A stretch of 64,000 bases of DNA from an uncultured Lachnospiraceae bacterium (GCA_947167135.1 CAMVGV010000003.1:1-64000), one strand, 5' to 3'; shown: positions 47,640 to 57,728, counted from the stretch's first letter. Notes: generated by a model from the sequence alone, not told the origin. Translations and numbers: made by a program.

Positions 47640-49097
47640 TCAGATCTTTTTCCATGTGCTTCTGCTGAAGAGAGACAGGATCGGGAATATCTCAAGTCTT
47701 CCCGTTATCATGGCCAGACTCAGGAAAATCTTCGATATGTCGCTGTAGGCGGCGAAATTACAGGTAGGTCCCACTTTATCAAGTCCGGGACCTATATTAT
47801 TGAAGGTACAGAGCGCGGCTGAAAGATTGGTTTCAATGGAAAAACCGTCCAGGCTGAGGATCACGGTCAGAACAGCCACGATTATCATATAGGCGGAAAA
47901 ATACGCCTGAGTATTCGCTATCACATCCTCGCTTATCACTCTGTCATTGATCTTTAAAACATGGACTGTGCGTGGGTGTATGGTTTTTCTGATGTTCCTT
48001 AAAAGGCTTTTTACGAGAATAAGCACCCTTGCGCACTTCATGCCGCCACCGGTGCTTCCGGCGCAGGCTCCTATCACCATCAGAAGGAGGATAAGGGTTT
48101 TCGAAAATACAGGCCAGGTATCATAATCGGCAGTTGCAAATCCTGTGGTGGTTATCATACTGGCAACCTGGAAAAATGAGGTTCTTAAGGTCTCCTCCCA
48201 GCTGCCGTACATATGGCGGATGTTGGTTCCTATCAGAAGTCCGGCTGCGAGGACGGTCAGTACGTAAAGACGCACCTCCTCATCCTTAAATACCTGTCCG
48301 AGCTTTTTCAAAATGATAATATAATAGATACTGAAGTTTACCCCGAAAAGGAGCATAAATACGGTCGTAACATTCTGTATGTACGGGCTGTAGCTTGTGA
48401 AGCTGTCAGCCTTTACCCCGAAGCCGCCTGTTCCGGCGGTTCCCATGGCGTGACACACCGAATCAAAAACGGGCATTCCTCCGGCGATCAGGAATATGAT
48501 ATTTAAGATCGTAAGAACAATGTAGAGGCAGTAGAGGATAATGGCTGTCTGTTTCATTCTGGGGACTATCTTTCCGACACTTGGCCCCGGGCTTTCAGCC
48601 CTTAAGATATGCAGTGTGAAGCCCGTTTCCTTTCCGCTTCCCGGCAGTACGGCAAGCAGAAAGACCAATACACCCATGCCGCCGATCCAGTTGCTGAAAT
48701 TCCTCCAGAAGAGGGTCCCATGGGTCATTTCCTCCACGTTATGAATGATGGAAGCGCCGGTGGTGGTAAAGCCGGAGGCCATTTCAAAGAAGGCATCAAC
48801 ATATGAGGGGATATCACCGTTCAGGACGAATGGTATGGCGCCGAATGCACTCATGATAAGCCAGCAGAGACCTGTTACCACAAGACCTTCTCTTGCAAAA
48901 AAACCGCCACTTGCACCTCTGGATAATACAAACACCAGAAAAAGGCCGGTAAAGAGCGCTATGCAGAGTCCCCCCGCAAAGGCAGCAGCCGAAGCATTCT
49001 CTCCGTACAAAAGGGAAATAAAGAGGGGAAGAAAGAGAAAAGCTGATTCCAGAAGCAGCACCTGACCACACAGGCGAAAAAGCATTTTGTAATTCAT
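47640..49097 (-). CDS. trkH: TrkH/KtrB-type potassium uptake protein
   Basis: Selectivity-filter-like ASGFTTTGAS, GTAGTGGFGVK, TTTGFATADY, CAGSTGGGMK. Confidence 0.93.
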   Translation of the reverse strand: MNYKMLFRLCGQVLLLESAFLFLPLFISLLYGENASAAAFAGGLCIALFTGLFLVFVLSRGASGGFFAREGLVVTGLCWLIMSAFGAIPFVLNGDIPSYVDAFFEMASGFTTTGASIIHNVEEMTHGTLFWRNFSNWIGGMGVLVFLLAVLPGSGKETGFTLHILRAESPGPSVGKIVPRMKQTAIILYCLYIVLTILNIIFLIAGGMPVFDSVCHAMGTAGTGGFGVKADSFTSYSPYIQNVTTVFMLLFGVNFSIYYIIILKKLGQVFKDEEVRLYVLTVLAAGLLIGTNIRHMYGSWEETLRTSFFQVASMITTTGFATADYDTWPVFSKTLILLLMVIGACAGSTGGGMKCARVLILVKSLLRNIRKTIHPRTVHVLKINDRVISEDVIANTQAYFSAYMIIVAVLTVILSLDGFSIETNLSAALCTFNNIGPGLDKVGPTCNFAAYSDISKIFLSLAMITGRLEIFPILSLFSRSTWKKI

Positions 49098-49109
49098 GTC
49101 CTGTTCCCT

Positions 49110-50468
49110 TTATTCAAAAATATCATTGATCTGCTCTATCTTTCTGTCCTCACCGGAAATGACCACAAGGGTGTCGCCTGCCTGGAAGAAGGAATCTCCG
49201 GTGGGTATCTCATTGATCCCTTTGTGGGTGATGCTGGCAAGGAGTACATGGCTCTTAAGCCTGATATCCTTCAGCTTTTCATTGCAGTGAAGGGTATTCT
49301 CGGCAACCCTGAATTCCATGGCCTCAACATGACCGTCGGCTATAAGATGCATGGTGAGAGCCGCTCCCACCTTGTTTTTCTTCGCACGGACATAGCGGAC
49401 TATTATATTGGTGACCAGATCCTTGGGGGAGATAATGCTTCCGACCGGAAGGTCATCCAGAACACGGAGATTCTCGGCCCGTCCCAGCTTCGTGATGACC
49501 TGGGGCACACCCTTCTGATTGGCATACAGAGACATAAGTATATTGGTTTCGTCAAAGCCCGTAAGGGCGACAAAAACATCGCTGTGGCCTATGCCCTCAC
49601 GATCAAGGACCTTCTGGTTGCTGGCATCCCCCTCGACTATGGTGGCTTCGGGAAGAAGTGCCGCAAGCTCTCTGCAGCGGTTTGTCTTATTGTCCAGGAT
49701 CTGGACGGAAATACCATGACTCTGGAGGATTTTCGCAAGATAAAAGCCTATGCGGCTTCCGCCGGCTATAAATGCACTGGAGGCCTTGTGGGTTATGACC
49801 CCGAGCTTACGGAGAAGGGTATTCAGGTTTTCATTGGAGCCCGTAACAAATACCCTGTCATTCTCGCGGAGAACAAAATCCCCGGAGGGGATCAGCGACT
49901 TACCGTCCCTAAGTACGACACAGACAAGCACCTGGCATTTTAAGGTCTGATTGATATTGGAAAGGGACAGTCCGTTCATAGGGCTGTCGGATCTGACCTT
50001 CAGCTCCACGATCTCGGTATTACTCTTTGCGAAGGTCTCTCTTTTAAGAAATCCGGGATATCGGATAAGACGTGATATTTCCTTTGCGGCCTGAAAATCC
50101 GGATTTACTGCCATAGAAAGGGAAAAAGCACCCTGAATGGAGGCAATGTCCTTGGAATACTCCGGGTTTTTAAGCCTTGACACAGTGTTGATCCTGGAAT
50201 TCATCTGATGGGCAGTTATGCAGGACAGGAGATTGATCTCGTCACGTCCTGTCATGGCTATCAGAAGATCCGCATCTTCGACACCGGCTTCCCTCAAAAC
50301 AGCCATGGAAGCGCAGTTTCCTTCAACTCCCATGACATCATAAAGTTCCATGCAGGATTCCAGCTTCTCCGGATCAGACTCTATTATGGTCAGATCATAG
50401 CCTTCGTTTGAAAGCTGGCGGACAAGGGTGGATCCCATCTTTCCGTATCCAGATATTAATATCCTCAT
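49110..50468 (-). CDS. trkA: Trk potassium transport regulatory protein TrkA (two RCK modules)
   Basis: MRILISGYGKMGSTLVRQL, internal duplication AFIAGGSRIGFYLAKIL. Confidence 0.93.
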   Translation of the reverse strand: MRILISGYGKMGSTLVRQLSNEGYDLTIIESDPEKLESCMELYDVMGVEGNCASMAVLREAGVEDADLLIAMTGRDEINLLSCITAHQMNSRINTVSRLKNPEYSKDIASIQGAFSLSMAVNPDFQAAKEISRLIRYPGFLKRETFAKSNTEIVELKVRSDSPMNGLSLSNINQTLKCQVLVCVVLRDGKSLIPSGDFVLRENDRVFVTGSNENLNTLLRKLGVITHKASSAFIAGGSRIGFYLAKILQSHGISVQILDNKTNRCRELAALLPEATIVEGDASNQKVLDREGIGHSDVFVALTGFDETNILMSLYANQKGVPQVITKLGRAENLRVLDDLPVGSIISPKDLVTNIIVRYVRAKKNKVGAALTMHLIADGHVEAMEFRVAENTLHCNEKLKDIRLKSHVLLASITHKGINEIPTGDSFFQAGDTLVVISGEDRKIEQINDIFE

Positions 50469-50589
50469 ATGAATATAATATCACCTATGTCAAATCCCCC
50501 AGGGAATAAGCTATTGCTATGATGTCTCTATGGACTGTATATCGGGTGCGGCTTCGGATACAGGCAGCTTCCCGGGGGAAGGATGATGC

Positions 50590-50847
50590 TTATATGGCAG
50601 AGTCTGCGTTTTCCCGGAGAAGCCTCAGTATTTCTTTGTAATTGTCCTTATCATGGATATAGCTGCAGTCCACGCAGCTTTTGGTGATCCTGCCGTTCTT
50701 TTCAACGTAATGATACTGTCCGGGACAGTCCCTCAGATGAAAAAGGGGACAGTAGCAGAAGAGACAGTTCACTCCCTTGTTTTCAGGCATTTCATGGCAG
50801 GGATAATACCTGCATTCACGGTTCTCAAAATATTTAAAAGAATTCAT
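50590..50847 (-). CDS. Cysteine-rich small-domain protein
   Basis: MNSFKYFENRECRYYPCHEMPENKGVNCLFCYCPLFHL...CVDCSYIHDKDNY. Confidence 0.8.
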   Translation of the reverse strand: MNSFKYFENRECRYYPCHEMPENKGVNCLFCYCPLFHLRDCPGQYHYVEKNGRITKSCVDCSYIHDKDNYKEILRLLRENADSAI

Positions 50848-50934
50848 ATATTTAGACACTTCCGTCTTTCTACACGTGGCGATTTATGGTATAATCATAC
50901 TCCAAATACAAGCAATTATACAGGGGAAAAAAGC

Positions 50935-51822
50935 ATGGGTTTTTTACTGACCTGCAGCTCGACGGTTGACCTTTCCGAAGAGAGACTTTCAGAGAGAAAG
51001 ATAAAGTGGGCTTCTTTTCATTTCCAGATAGACGGACAGGACTATCTTGATGATTACGGGCACAGCATGAGCCTTGAGGAGTTTTACCGCAGGGAGAGAG
51101 AGGGGGCTGCCCCCACCACCTCACAGGTAAACACGGAAGAATACATTGAGCTGTGGAAGCCTTTGATGGAGGATGGGAATGATATTCTTCATGTAAGCCT
51201 TTCCTCCGGTATTTCCGGGACCTTTAATTCTGCCAATATTGCAGCCGATGATATGCGGGAGCTCTATCCGGACAGAAAGATCTATGTGATGGATTCCCTG
51301 TGTGCCTCTGCAGGCTACGGGCTTTTTATGGAGGAGCTGGCAGACAAAAGGGATGAGGGGATGGACTTTGATGCCCTTATTGAATATGGCGAAAGCATAA
51401 AGCTCCGTGTGAACCACTGGTTCTTTGCAAGTGACCTTACCAGCCTTATCCGGGGCGGAAGAGTGTCCCCAGCAGTAGGAAAGGTCGCAAGTCTCTTAAA
51501 GATCTGTCCTCTGTTTAAGGTAAACAGTGAAGGGAAGCTGGTGTCAGCCTCAAAGGTACGCACAAAGAAGAAGGTCTTTCCGGAAATAGTCCGGGTTATG
51601 GGACAGTATGCCGAAAATGGTACGGATTATGCCGGAAGGTGCTACATCTCATATTCGGACTGTCCGGATGATGCAAATGAGGTAAAGAAAAGGATAGAGG
51701 AAGCATTCCCGAATCTCAGGGACGGCGGAGTGGAGCTTTTCAGGATAGGAACCACCATCGGTGCCCACACAGGCGTGGCAACCGTTGCACTGTTTTTCAT
51801 GGGAGATGAGAGAACCGAATGA
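50935..51822 (+). CDS. DegV family (fatty-acid-binding) protein
   Basis: TCSSTVDLSEE, PTTSQVNTEEY, HVSLSSGISGTFNSA, GTTIGAHTGVATVALFFMG. ORF-track start 50653 replaced by ATG 50935. Confidence 0.92.
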   Translation: MGFLLTCSSTVDLSEERLSERKIKWASFHFQIDGQDYLDDYGHSMSLEEFYRREREGAAPTTSQVNTEEYIELWKPLMEDGNDILHVSLSSGISGTFNSANIAADDMRELYPDRKIYVMDSLCASAGYGLFMEELADKRDEGMDFDALIEYGESIKLRVNHWFFASDLTSLIRGGRVSPAVGKVASLLKICPLFKVNSEGKLVSASKVRTKKKVFPEIVRVMGQYAENGTDYAGRCYISYSDCPDDANEVKKRIEEAFPNLRDGGVELFRIGTTIGAHTGVATVALFFMGDERTE

Positions 51823-52451
51823 AATTTACCAGGGTGGGTGAAAATGAAATAAGATGCATTCTTACCGAAGAGGAGCTTGTGAGCTTTGGTATAGATCTGG
51901 ATGATATTCTGGAGAAAAACGTAAAGTCCGGAAAGTTTTTCAATGAGATCCTTTCCCGTGCATTTCTTGCTCTGGGGGAGCAGAGTGTGGATGAGATAAG
52001 GGGCTGCAGCGCACAGATAAGCGTGCTGAAGGATCGGAGCATTTCCATTCTTTTCCACACCAGAAAGAAAAATATTCTTACGGAGTTTGCAGACAGGCTG
52101 AAGGAGGCCGAGGAAAAGATCCGGAGAGCTGCGGAGATGATCCCGGATTCCGTGGATAACAGATCCTTTCTGGTTTCCTTCAAATCCATAGATGATGCCG
52201 TAGCCTTCTGTCGTGCCGGGAAAAAGGCGGGACATCTCGTGAGCTATTTTTCGAAGAGCAGGAAAAATGATGAGTATATTCTGTTTATACTCCGTTATGC
52301 CTGTGATGAAAAGGAATACCGCAAGGTCAGGCTTCTGGCGGACGAATTCGGACGCGTGAATGATACCAGTACTGCTTCAAAGGCCTATATTCTGGAAAAC
52401 TCCGATATGCTCATAAGCGAGGATGCTTTTTTCAGCCTTGGAGAGCTATAA
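51819..52451 (+). CDS. MecA-type adaptor protein
   Basis: MKFTRVGENEIRCILTEEELVSFGIDLDDIL plus C-terminal domain; overlaps degV by 4 nt. Confidence 0.8.
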   Translation: MKFTRVGENEIRCILTEEELVSFGIDLDDILEKNVKSGKFFNEILSRAFLALGEQSVDEIRGCSAQISVLKDRSISILFHTRKKNILTEFADRLKEAEEKIRRAAEMIPDSVDNRSFLVSFKSIDDAVAFCRAGKKAGHLVSYFSKSRKNDEYILFILRYACDEKEYRKVRLLADEFGRVNDTSTASKAYILENSDMLISEDAFFSLGEL

Positions 52452-53027
52452 ATGTCATATTATTTAAGAAGCAGAAGGTTTATCTTTAATGATGAGTGCC
52501 CGCACATTGATCCGGGCGAGATACTTTCCGGGCTCGGCCTTCCAAAGGAGCTTACGGAGAAGGGCAAGGTACGAAAAGCATTTGACTCGGTAAAAAAAGA
52601 GGCGGCAGAGCTTGTCCATATGGCGGCAGCGGCGGCATACTTCAAGATGCCGGACAATTCTATTCCACCCATACCCACCGGAACAGAGGTTGTGGGCGCG
52701 ATCATTACAATCGGAGCGGATATTTCCACAAAAAGTGTCGAATACTTTGCAGGAGGGAAATATACAAAAGGGATGATCTTGAATGAGATCGCCGATCACT
52801 GTCTTTCCGTATACGAGAAGATGATAATAGAAAGACTTGAGGTTCTTTCCGAAAGGAAGGGGGTTATCCTCGGGCGCATGTATGAGTCTCCGGAAGAAAT
52901 GCCTGTTTCCGAGCTGAAATATGTCTGGGAAGCAGTAGGGGCGGGAGAGTCCATAGGAGTCAACATCACAAGGGATTCCACTCTCTTCCCCACGAAGTCC
53001 TCCTGCCTCATAATGAAGATAAAGTGA
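52452..53027 (+). CDS. Protein resembling vitamin B12-dependent methionine synthase activation domain
   Basis: GILGRMYESPEEMPVSELKYVWE... NITRDSTLFPTKSSCLIMKI pattern. Confidence 0.5.
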   Translation: MSYYLRSRRFIFNDECPHIDPGEILSGLGLPKELTEKGKVRKAFDSVKKEAAELVHMAAAAAYFKMPDNSIPPIPTGTEVVGAIITIGADISTKSVEYFAGGKYTKGMILNEIADHCLSVYEKMIIERLEVLSERKGVILGRMYESPEEMPVSELKYVWEAVGAGESIGVNITRDSTLFPTKSSCLIMKIK

Positions 53028-53099
53028 TAGGATTAGGAGTGTAGGGAAATTTCTGATATAGAAAAATACAGCTTTATTTAGAGGAGAAAGAAGTGAAAT

Positions 53100-54272
53100 A
53101 TGGGCATAGTTGACGAAGTTAAGGACGAATTTGTAAGGAGATTCGGACGTGACGGGGATATACGGGTGTATTTCGCCCCCGGAAGAGTAAACCTCATTGG
53201 GGAACACACGGATTATAACGGGGGGCACGTCTTTCCCTGCGCCATTTCCATGGGGAATTACGCTGCCGCGAGAAAAAGAGAGGATGACAGGGTACGGTGG
53301 TTTAATATGACCTATCCGGATGACGGCGTTATCGAGACCTCCATAAAGGGTCTCAAACCCGGCGATAATGGTCTCTGGTACGACTATCAGCTGGGAGTCA
53401 TCTGGGCCTTCGGGGAGAACGGACATGAGATCCCATCAGGCTTTGATATGGTAATGAAGGCGGATCTTCCCGCAGGCAGCGGGCTCTCGGCCTCTGCCTC
53501 AATAGAGGAGCTTTGCGCCGTCATAGTAAGGGATCTCTTTTTGCCGGACATTTCACTTGTTGACTGCGCCCTTATGGGTCAGTATTCGGAAAACAGATAT
53601 AACGGTATGAACTGCGGGATCATGGATCAGTTTGCATCAGCTATGGGAAAGAAGGATCATGCCATATTCCTGGATACCGCCACCCTGAAGTATGATTATG
53701 TTCCACTCAATCTGAAAAATGAGAAGATAGTGATCATAAACAGCAGGGTAAAGCATTCTCTCGCAGGAAGTGCCTATAATGACAGGCGGAGTGAGAGCGA
53801 GAGGGCTTTAAGGGACATACAGGCGGTTAAGGCTGTGGAAACTCTCGGGGATCTCAGCGCAGAGGAATTTGAGGAGTTTAAGGCGGCGATAAAGGATCCG
53901 GTATGCCTGAAGCGTGCGCGCCATGCCGTATATGAGAATATCCGGACCATAGATGCGGTTGCTGCTTTGAAGTCCGGGGACCTTGAATCCTTCGGAAAGC
54001 TTATGCATGACTCCCACGTGTCCCTTCGCGATGACTACGAGGTTTCCTGTAAGGAGCTTGACATACTGGCGGAGGAGGCCTGGAAGACAGAGGGCTGCAT
54101 AGGCTCCAGAATGACCGGAGGCGGATTCGGAGGCTGCACGGTGTCCATAGTGAGAGAGGACAGGTTAAAGAGCTTCGCGGCCTACATGACAGCAGCCTAC
54201 AAAGAAAGGACAGGCATCGACTGTGAGATCTTCACTGCAGACGCGGAAGACGGTGCGGGGAGGATCAATTGA
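53100..54272 (+). CDS. galK: Galactokinase
   Basis: APGRVNLIGEHTDYNGGHVFPCAI, LPAGSGLSASASIE, MTGGGFGGCTVSIV. Confidence 0.97.
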   Translation: MGIVDEVKDEFVRRFGRDGDIRVYFAPGRVNLIGEHTDYNGGHVFPCAISMGNYAAARKREDDRVRWFNMTYPDDGVIETSIKGLKPGDNGLWYDYQLGVIWAFGENGHEIPSGFDMVMKADLPAGSGLSASASIEELCAVIVRDLFLPDISLVDCALMGQYSENRYNGMNCGIMDQFASAMGKKDHAIFLDTATLKYDYVPLNLKNEKIVIINSRVKHSLAGSAYNDRRSESERALRDIQAVKAVETLGDLSAEEFEEFKAAIKDPVCLKRARHAVYENIRTIDAVAALKSGDLESFGKLMHDSHVSLRDDYEVSCKELDILAEEAWKTEGCIGSRMTGGGFGGCTVSIVREDRLKSFAAYMTAAYKERTGIDCEIFTADAEDGAGRIN

Positions 54273-55549
54273 AGGAGTATTTGAGCTGGGCCTGCCTTAT
54301 CCTGCTGGTTCTTTTGTCCGCCTTTTTTTCCGGGTCAGAGACTGCGCTCACATCAGTAAACAGGATAAAACTGCGATCCATAGCCGATAAGGATAAGAGA
54401 GCCGTTCGTCTCCTGAAGATACATGATGACTCGGTAAAGATGCTTTCCGCGGTTCTTATCGGCAATAACATTGTAAATATGGCGGCATCTGCCCTTGCCA
54501 CGGTGATCGCCATAAGGATAGATTTAAGCGTGGCTGTTATGACCGCCATTCTGACCTTTATCCTTCTGATCTTCGGGGAGATCACGCCTAAGAGTGTGGC
54601 TGCGAAATATTCGGAGCCTGTGGCACTCTTTGTCTCCGGTATCATTTACTGGCTGATGTGGATCTTCACACCCATCATCTTTATCATTAATTCTATTTCT
54701 TCCCTTATTCTGAAGTCTTTCGGGATCGATCTCGGGAATGCCGACAACCCCCTTACGGAAAGCGAGCTCCGTACCTTTGTGGATGTGAGTCATGAGGACG
54801 GTGTCATTGAGGGATCCGAAAAGAAGATAATAAACAACGTGGTGGATTTCGGAGATAGCAGGGCAAGGGATATCATGATCCCCCGTATCGATGTAAGTCT
54901 TGTAAATATCAGCGCATCCTATGAGGATGTAACGAAAAAATTCGCAGAGGAGTTTTATTCCAGACTCCCTGTCTATGCCGAGGATACGGATAATATCGTG
55001 GGTATCCTCAATATGAAGGATGTGTTTTTTGCAAAAGCGGAAAATTTCCGTGTCCGGGATTATATGAGGGATGCCTGGTACACCTATGAAATGAAGAGGA
55101 CCAGCGAGCTCCTGACCGATATGAAAAAGAACTCCGTTACCATGGCCATAGTACTGAATGAGTACGGTGCCGCTGAGGGTATCATCACCATGGAGGATCT
55201 CCTGGAGGAGATAGTTGGTGAGATAAGGGACGAGTATGATGCGGATGAAATAGATCTCATACGCTGTATTGACAAGGATAAACGGGTATTTGACGTCGAT
55301 GCGGGAGTAAAGCTTGATGACCTGAATGATGCCCTGGGTACGGATTTTGATTCAGAGGACTATGATTCACTCGGTGGACTGGTGATAGAGAAGCTCGATC
55401 ACCTTCCGGGAGCCGGGGAAAGATGCGGAATGGATGACGGTACGGTCTTTGAAGTCATAAGCACCGGAAAGAACCGTATAGAAAGGGTAAAGATCACTCT
55501 GCCTTCTCCCGCGGCACGGGAGGATGATCAAGATCCAGCTTTGCAGTAA
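54269..55549 (+). CDS. HlyC/CorC (CNNM-CBS) family transporter
   Basis: FFSGSETALTSVNRIKL, CBS pair, EEIVGEIRDEYD. TTG start overlaps the galK stop. Confidence 0.9.
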   Translation: MKEYLSWACLILLVLLSAFFSGSETALTSVNRIKLRSIADKDKRAVRLLKIHDDSVKMLSAVLIGNNIVNMAASALATVIAIRIDLSVAVMTAILTFILLIFGEITPKSVAAKYSEPVALFVSGIIYWLMWIFTPIIFIINSISSLILKSFGIDLGNADNPLTESELRTFVDVSHEDGVIEGSEKKIINNVVDFGDSRARDIMIPRIDVSLVNISASYEDVTKKFAEEFYSRLPVYAEDTDNIVGILNMKDVFFAKAENFRVRDYMRDAWYTYEMKRTSELLTDMKKNSVTMAIVLNEYGAAEGIITMEDLLEEIVGEIRDEYDADEIDLIRCIDKDKRVFDVDAGVKLDDLNDALGTDFDSEDYDSLGGLVIEKLDHLPGAGERCGMDDGTVFEVISTGKNRIERVKITLPSPAAREDDQDPALQ

Positions 55550-55997
55550 CGGATTTCTGGAAGAGGGGCATAATGATCAGAATAAGTATAAAACCGACTA
55601 TCATAGCGGGAATAAGAGAGCCGATGAACATCTTCGGAAGAGGAGGCAGATTTTCAACAGCCTCCCGGGGAAGCATTATCCTTACGACCGACACCATGGC
55701 AAGGGTAAGAACCGGCGTATAGATAAGATCCGAAATAAGAGCGGATACGCACCTGGACACGATGGTTCCGCTGCCAAGCTTTTCTGTGACCGCCGAATTG
55801 ATAAGACCCATTGGAACCGCGACACCTATTATTAGGCTTAAGGTAGTGCTCAGGGCAAAGGTTACAAGAAAGAGTACGAGGTCAAAGTGCCCTGAAAGGA
55901 TATTTTCTACAAGGGACAGAAAGAAGCTCATGGTGATCCCCATATATACACTCATCTGAAGTCCCGCTTTTTTAATCAGTTTTTTTCTTTCGTCCAT
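55494..55997 (-). CDS. Small integral membrane protein, unknown
   Basis: Four predicted TM stretches; 3' end overlaps the CorC gene convergently by 56 nt. Confidence 0.65.
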   Translation of the reverse strand: MDERKKLIKKAGLQMSVYMGITMSFFLSLVENILSGHFDLVLFLVTFALSTTLSLIIGVAVPMGLINSAVTEKLGSGTIVSRCVSALISDLIYTPVLTLAMVSVVRIMLPREAVENLPPLPKMFIGSLIPAMIVGFILILIIMPLFQKSVTAKLDLDHPPVPREKAE

Positions 55998-56086
55998 ACT
56001 CTGTTTATCTTTCCTGTTTTCGTTCTCTATACGCTTCACCGGATTGATGAGCAGCTTATTTTTATTGTATCACGTCAGGGCATCAA

Positions 56087-56135
56087 GTCAACGGGGAGTC
56101 AAGAGGGGAGTCAAAGAGAACCGTCCCCACCTCGA
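56087..56135. repeat. Dispersed GAGAACCGTCCCC-type intergenic repeat
   Basis: gtcaacggggagtcaagaggggagtcaaagagaaccgtccccacctcgac. Confidence 0.6.
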
Positions 56136-56169
56136 CTTCCATTTGCGAATGAGGCGGCTTTATTATACA

Positions 56170-56964
56170 ATGATAAGCATGAAGACCCGTATAATTAGTT
56201 TTGCAAATAACAAGGGCGGTTCGGGAAAGACTACCACCTGCTCTAATGTAGGTTACTGTCTGGCGGAAAGAGGGAAAAGGGTTCTTTTAATCGACTGTGA
56301 TATGCAGATGAATCTGTCTCTTTCTTTTCTTGATGAACAGAGAGTTATGGAGTATGATTCCGGGGAGAACAATGTCTTTAACCTGATCTCCGGGAAGAAA
56401 AGCATAGAGGAACTGGCGGTACCAACCTTCAATGAGGGACTCGATATGGTGCCTGCATCCATCCGTTTAAGCGAGATCGAGGAAGTCCTCTATGAAATGG
56501 GCGGAAGAGAGGATTTATTTAAGGAGTGCTTAAGTAAGCTTGACGCAAAGAAAAGCTATGACTATATTCTCCTCGATGTGCCGCCTACTCTGGGACTCTG
56601 GGTCAGGAACATACTGAAGGTCACGGATCATGTGGTGATCCCCGTGGAGGCTTCGCCCTGGGGGCTTTTCGGACTTGCCAATATGGTCTCATATATCGGG
56701 AAGGTCCGGGGAAAGGAAAAGCACCCGGAGATTCTCGGCATAGTACTTACAAAGGTAAATGTGAGGAAGAATTATTTCAGGGACACGCAGGAGTTCCTTA
56801 AGGATATGAAGGATATCCATATTTTTGACACTGTAATAAGGGTTGACAGTACCATTGAATGGGCGCAGGATAATTCCAGACCGGTTACAGCCTACAGAAA
56901 AAGCGCAAGGAGCGCAATGGAATACGAGGAGCTTACGGATGATATCCTGAAGCTTTTGGAATAA
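56170..56964 (+). CDS. ParA/Soj-family ATPase (no ParB in window)
   Basis: IISFANNKGGSGKTTTCSNVGYCLAERGKRVLLIDCDMQMNLS; YILLDVPPTLG. Start placed after the repeat. Confidence 0.9.
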   Translation: MISMKTRIISFANNKGGSGKTTTCSNVGYCLAERGKRVLLIDCDMQMNLSLSFLDEQRVMEYDSGENNVFNLISGKKSIEELAVPTFNEGLDMVPASIRLSEIEEVLYEMGGREDLFKECLSKLDAKKSYDYILLDVPPTLGLWVRNILKVTDHVVIPVEASPWGLFGLANMVSYIGKVRGKEKHPEILGIVLTKVNVRKNYFRDTQEFLKDMKDIHIFDTVIRVDSTIEWAQDNSRPVTAYRKSARSAMEYEELTDDILKLLE

Positions 56965-57055
56965 AGTATGACTTCCTGCGGACGAAATCGGTAATTATCC
57001 GCAGGAATCCGGCTTCGCCGGACACGCCGACCGGCAAGCCGCTCGGCTGGTCAGG

Positions 57056-57106
57056 TACGATTATTGATTTTCTGATGAAAATCAATAATCTATTCATTAT
57101 TCGTAC
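57056..57106. repeat. Palindrome with 14-bp perfect stem downstream of parA
   Basis: GATTATTGATTTTC tgat GAAAATCAATAATC (57059-57090), bracketed by GTACGA/TCGTAC. Confidence 0.9.
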
Positions 57107-57192
57107 ATATTCAGAACAGCCGCTTGCGGAAGCACAGGTGACGTATGAAAGCCAAATCATAAATTATACTGATAAGGAAAGGAGAAAGAAAT

Positions 57193-57402
57193 ATGGCAGT
57201 AGGAAAGAGCAGCGTTAAAAGAGCGATCGAGAGCAGCGCTACGGAAGGAAATGAAAAGGCTAAGGAAACAGCGGTAAAGAAAACCGTGACAAAGTCTGTG
57301 ATCACCGGAACGGATGAGCAGGTGTTTGCAACGGTTTCCCAGGACGAGGGCATCAACGCCCACTACGGACTAAATACCCCATTACCGACATTTCTGCTTT
57401 GA
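57193..57402 (+). CDS. Small basic protein, unknown
   Basis: SD aaaggagaaag before ATG; 69 aa ending HYGLNTPLPTFLL. Confidence 0.6.
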   Translation: MAVGKSSVKRAIESSATEGNEKAKETAVKKTVTKSVITGTDEQVFATVSQDEGINAHYGLNTPLPTFLL

Positions 57403-57553
57403 TGTTTTCCAAGTAGCAGCTTAAAGTTATTTCCTGATCTGAAAATTCTCCTCTTTGGGTACCGCTTGTCACTTCCGGTCCCGGGGGGAGTTTTTTTATA
57501 TCGCAGGAGAGGCGAGATGAAGATGTCAGCAGAGTTGACCGCCGGACATGAGT

Positions 57554-57728
57554 GGATCACCGGGCGGTATGTGCATGTCAGATTGATAGCGAACGACTGC
57601 AGTTTTGTGCCGAAATGTGGCGGCGCGACGCGAAAACGCTTATTTTTCGCGGGAGCGCCGTCCAGATATTTCGGTACAAAACAAAGGTAGTGAGCGTAAT
57701 CTGACATGCACATACCGCCCGGTGATCC
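57554..57728. repeat. 175-nt nested inverted repeat with 31-bp perfect outer arms
   Basis: ggatcaccgggcggtatgtgcatgtcagatt (57554-57584) / aatctgacatgcacataccgcccggtgatcc (57698-57728); inner gttttgtgccgaaat / atttcggtacaaaac; core cgcgaaaa / tttttcgcg. Confidence 0.95.

Noticed and set aside
50653-50934. N-terminal extension of the DegV ORF
   Set aside because: Family start fits MGFLLTCSSTVD at 50935; the extension overlaps the oppositely oriented Cys-rich small protein.
52464-53426. 320-aa minus-strand ORF
   Set aside because: Antisense to the B12-activation-like gene and galK; composition is typical of a shadow ORF.
56044-56169. N-terminal extension of the ParA ORF
   Set aside because: Lies over a dispersed intergenic repeat; the ParA domain starts at MKTRIISFANNKGG.
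57466-57690. 74-aa plus-strand ORF over the 175-nt inverted repeat (and the opposing 131-aa ORF)
   Set aside because: Both arise from the palindrome, which encodes mirrored peptides; no independent coding evidence.
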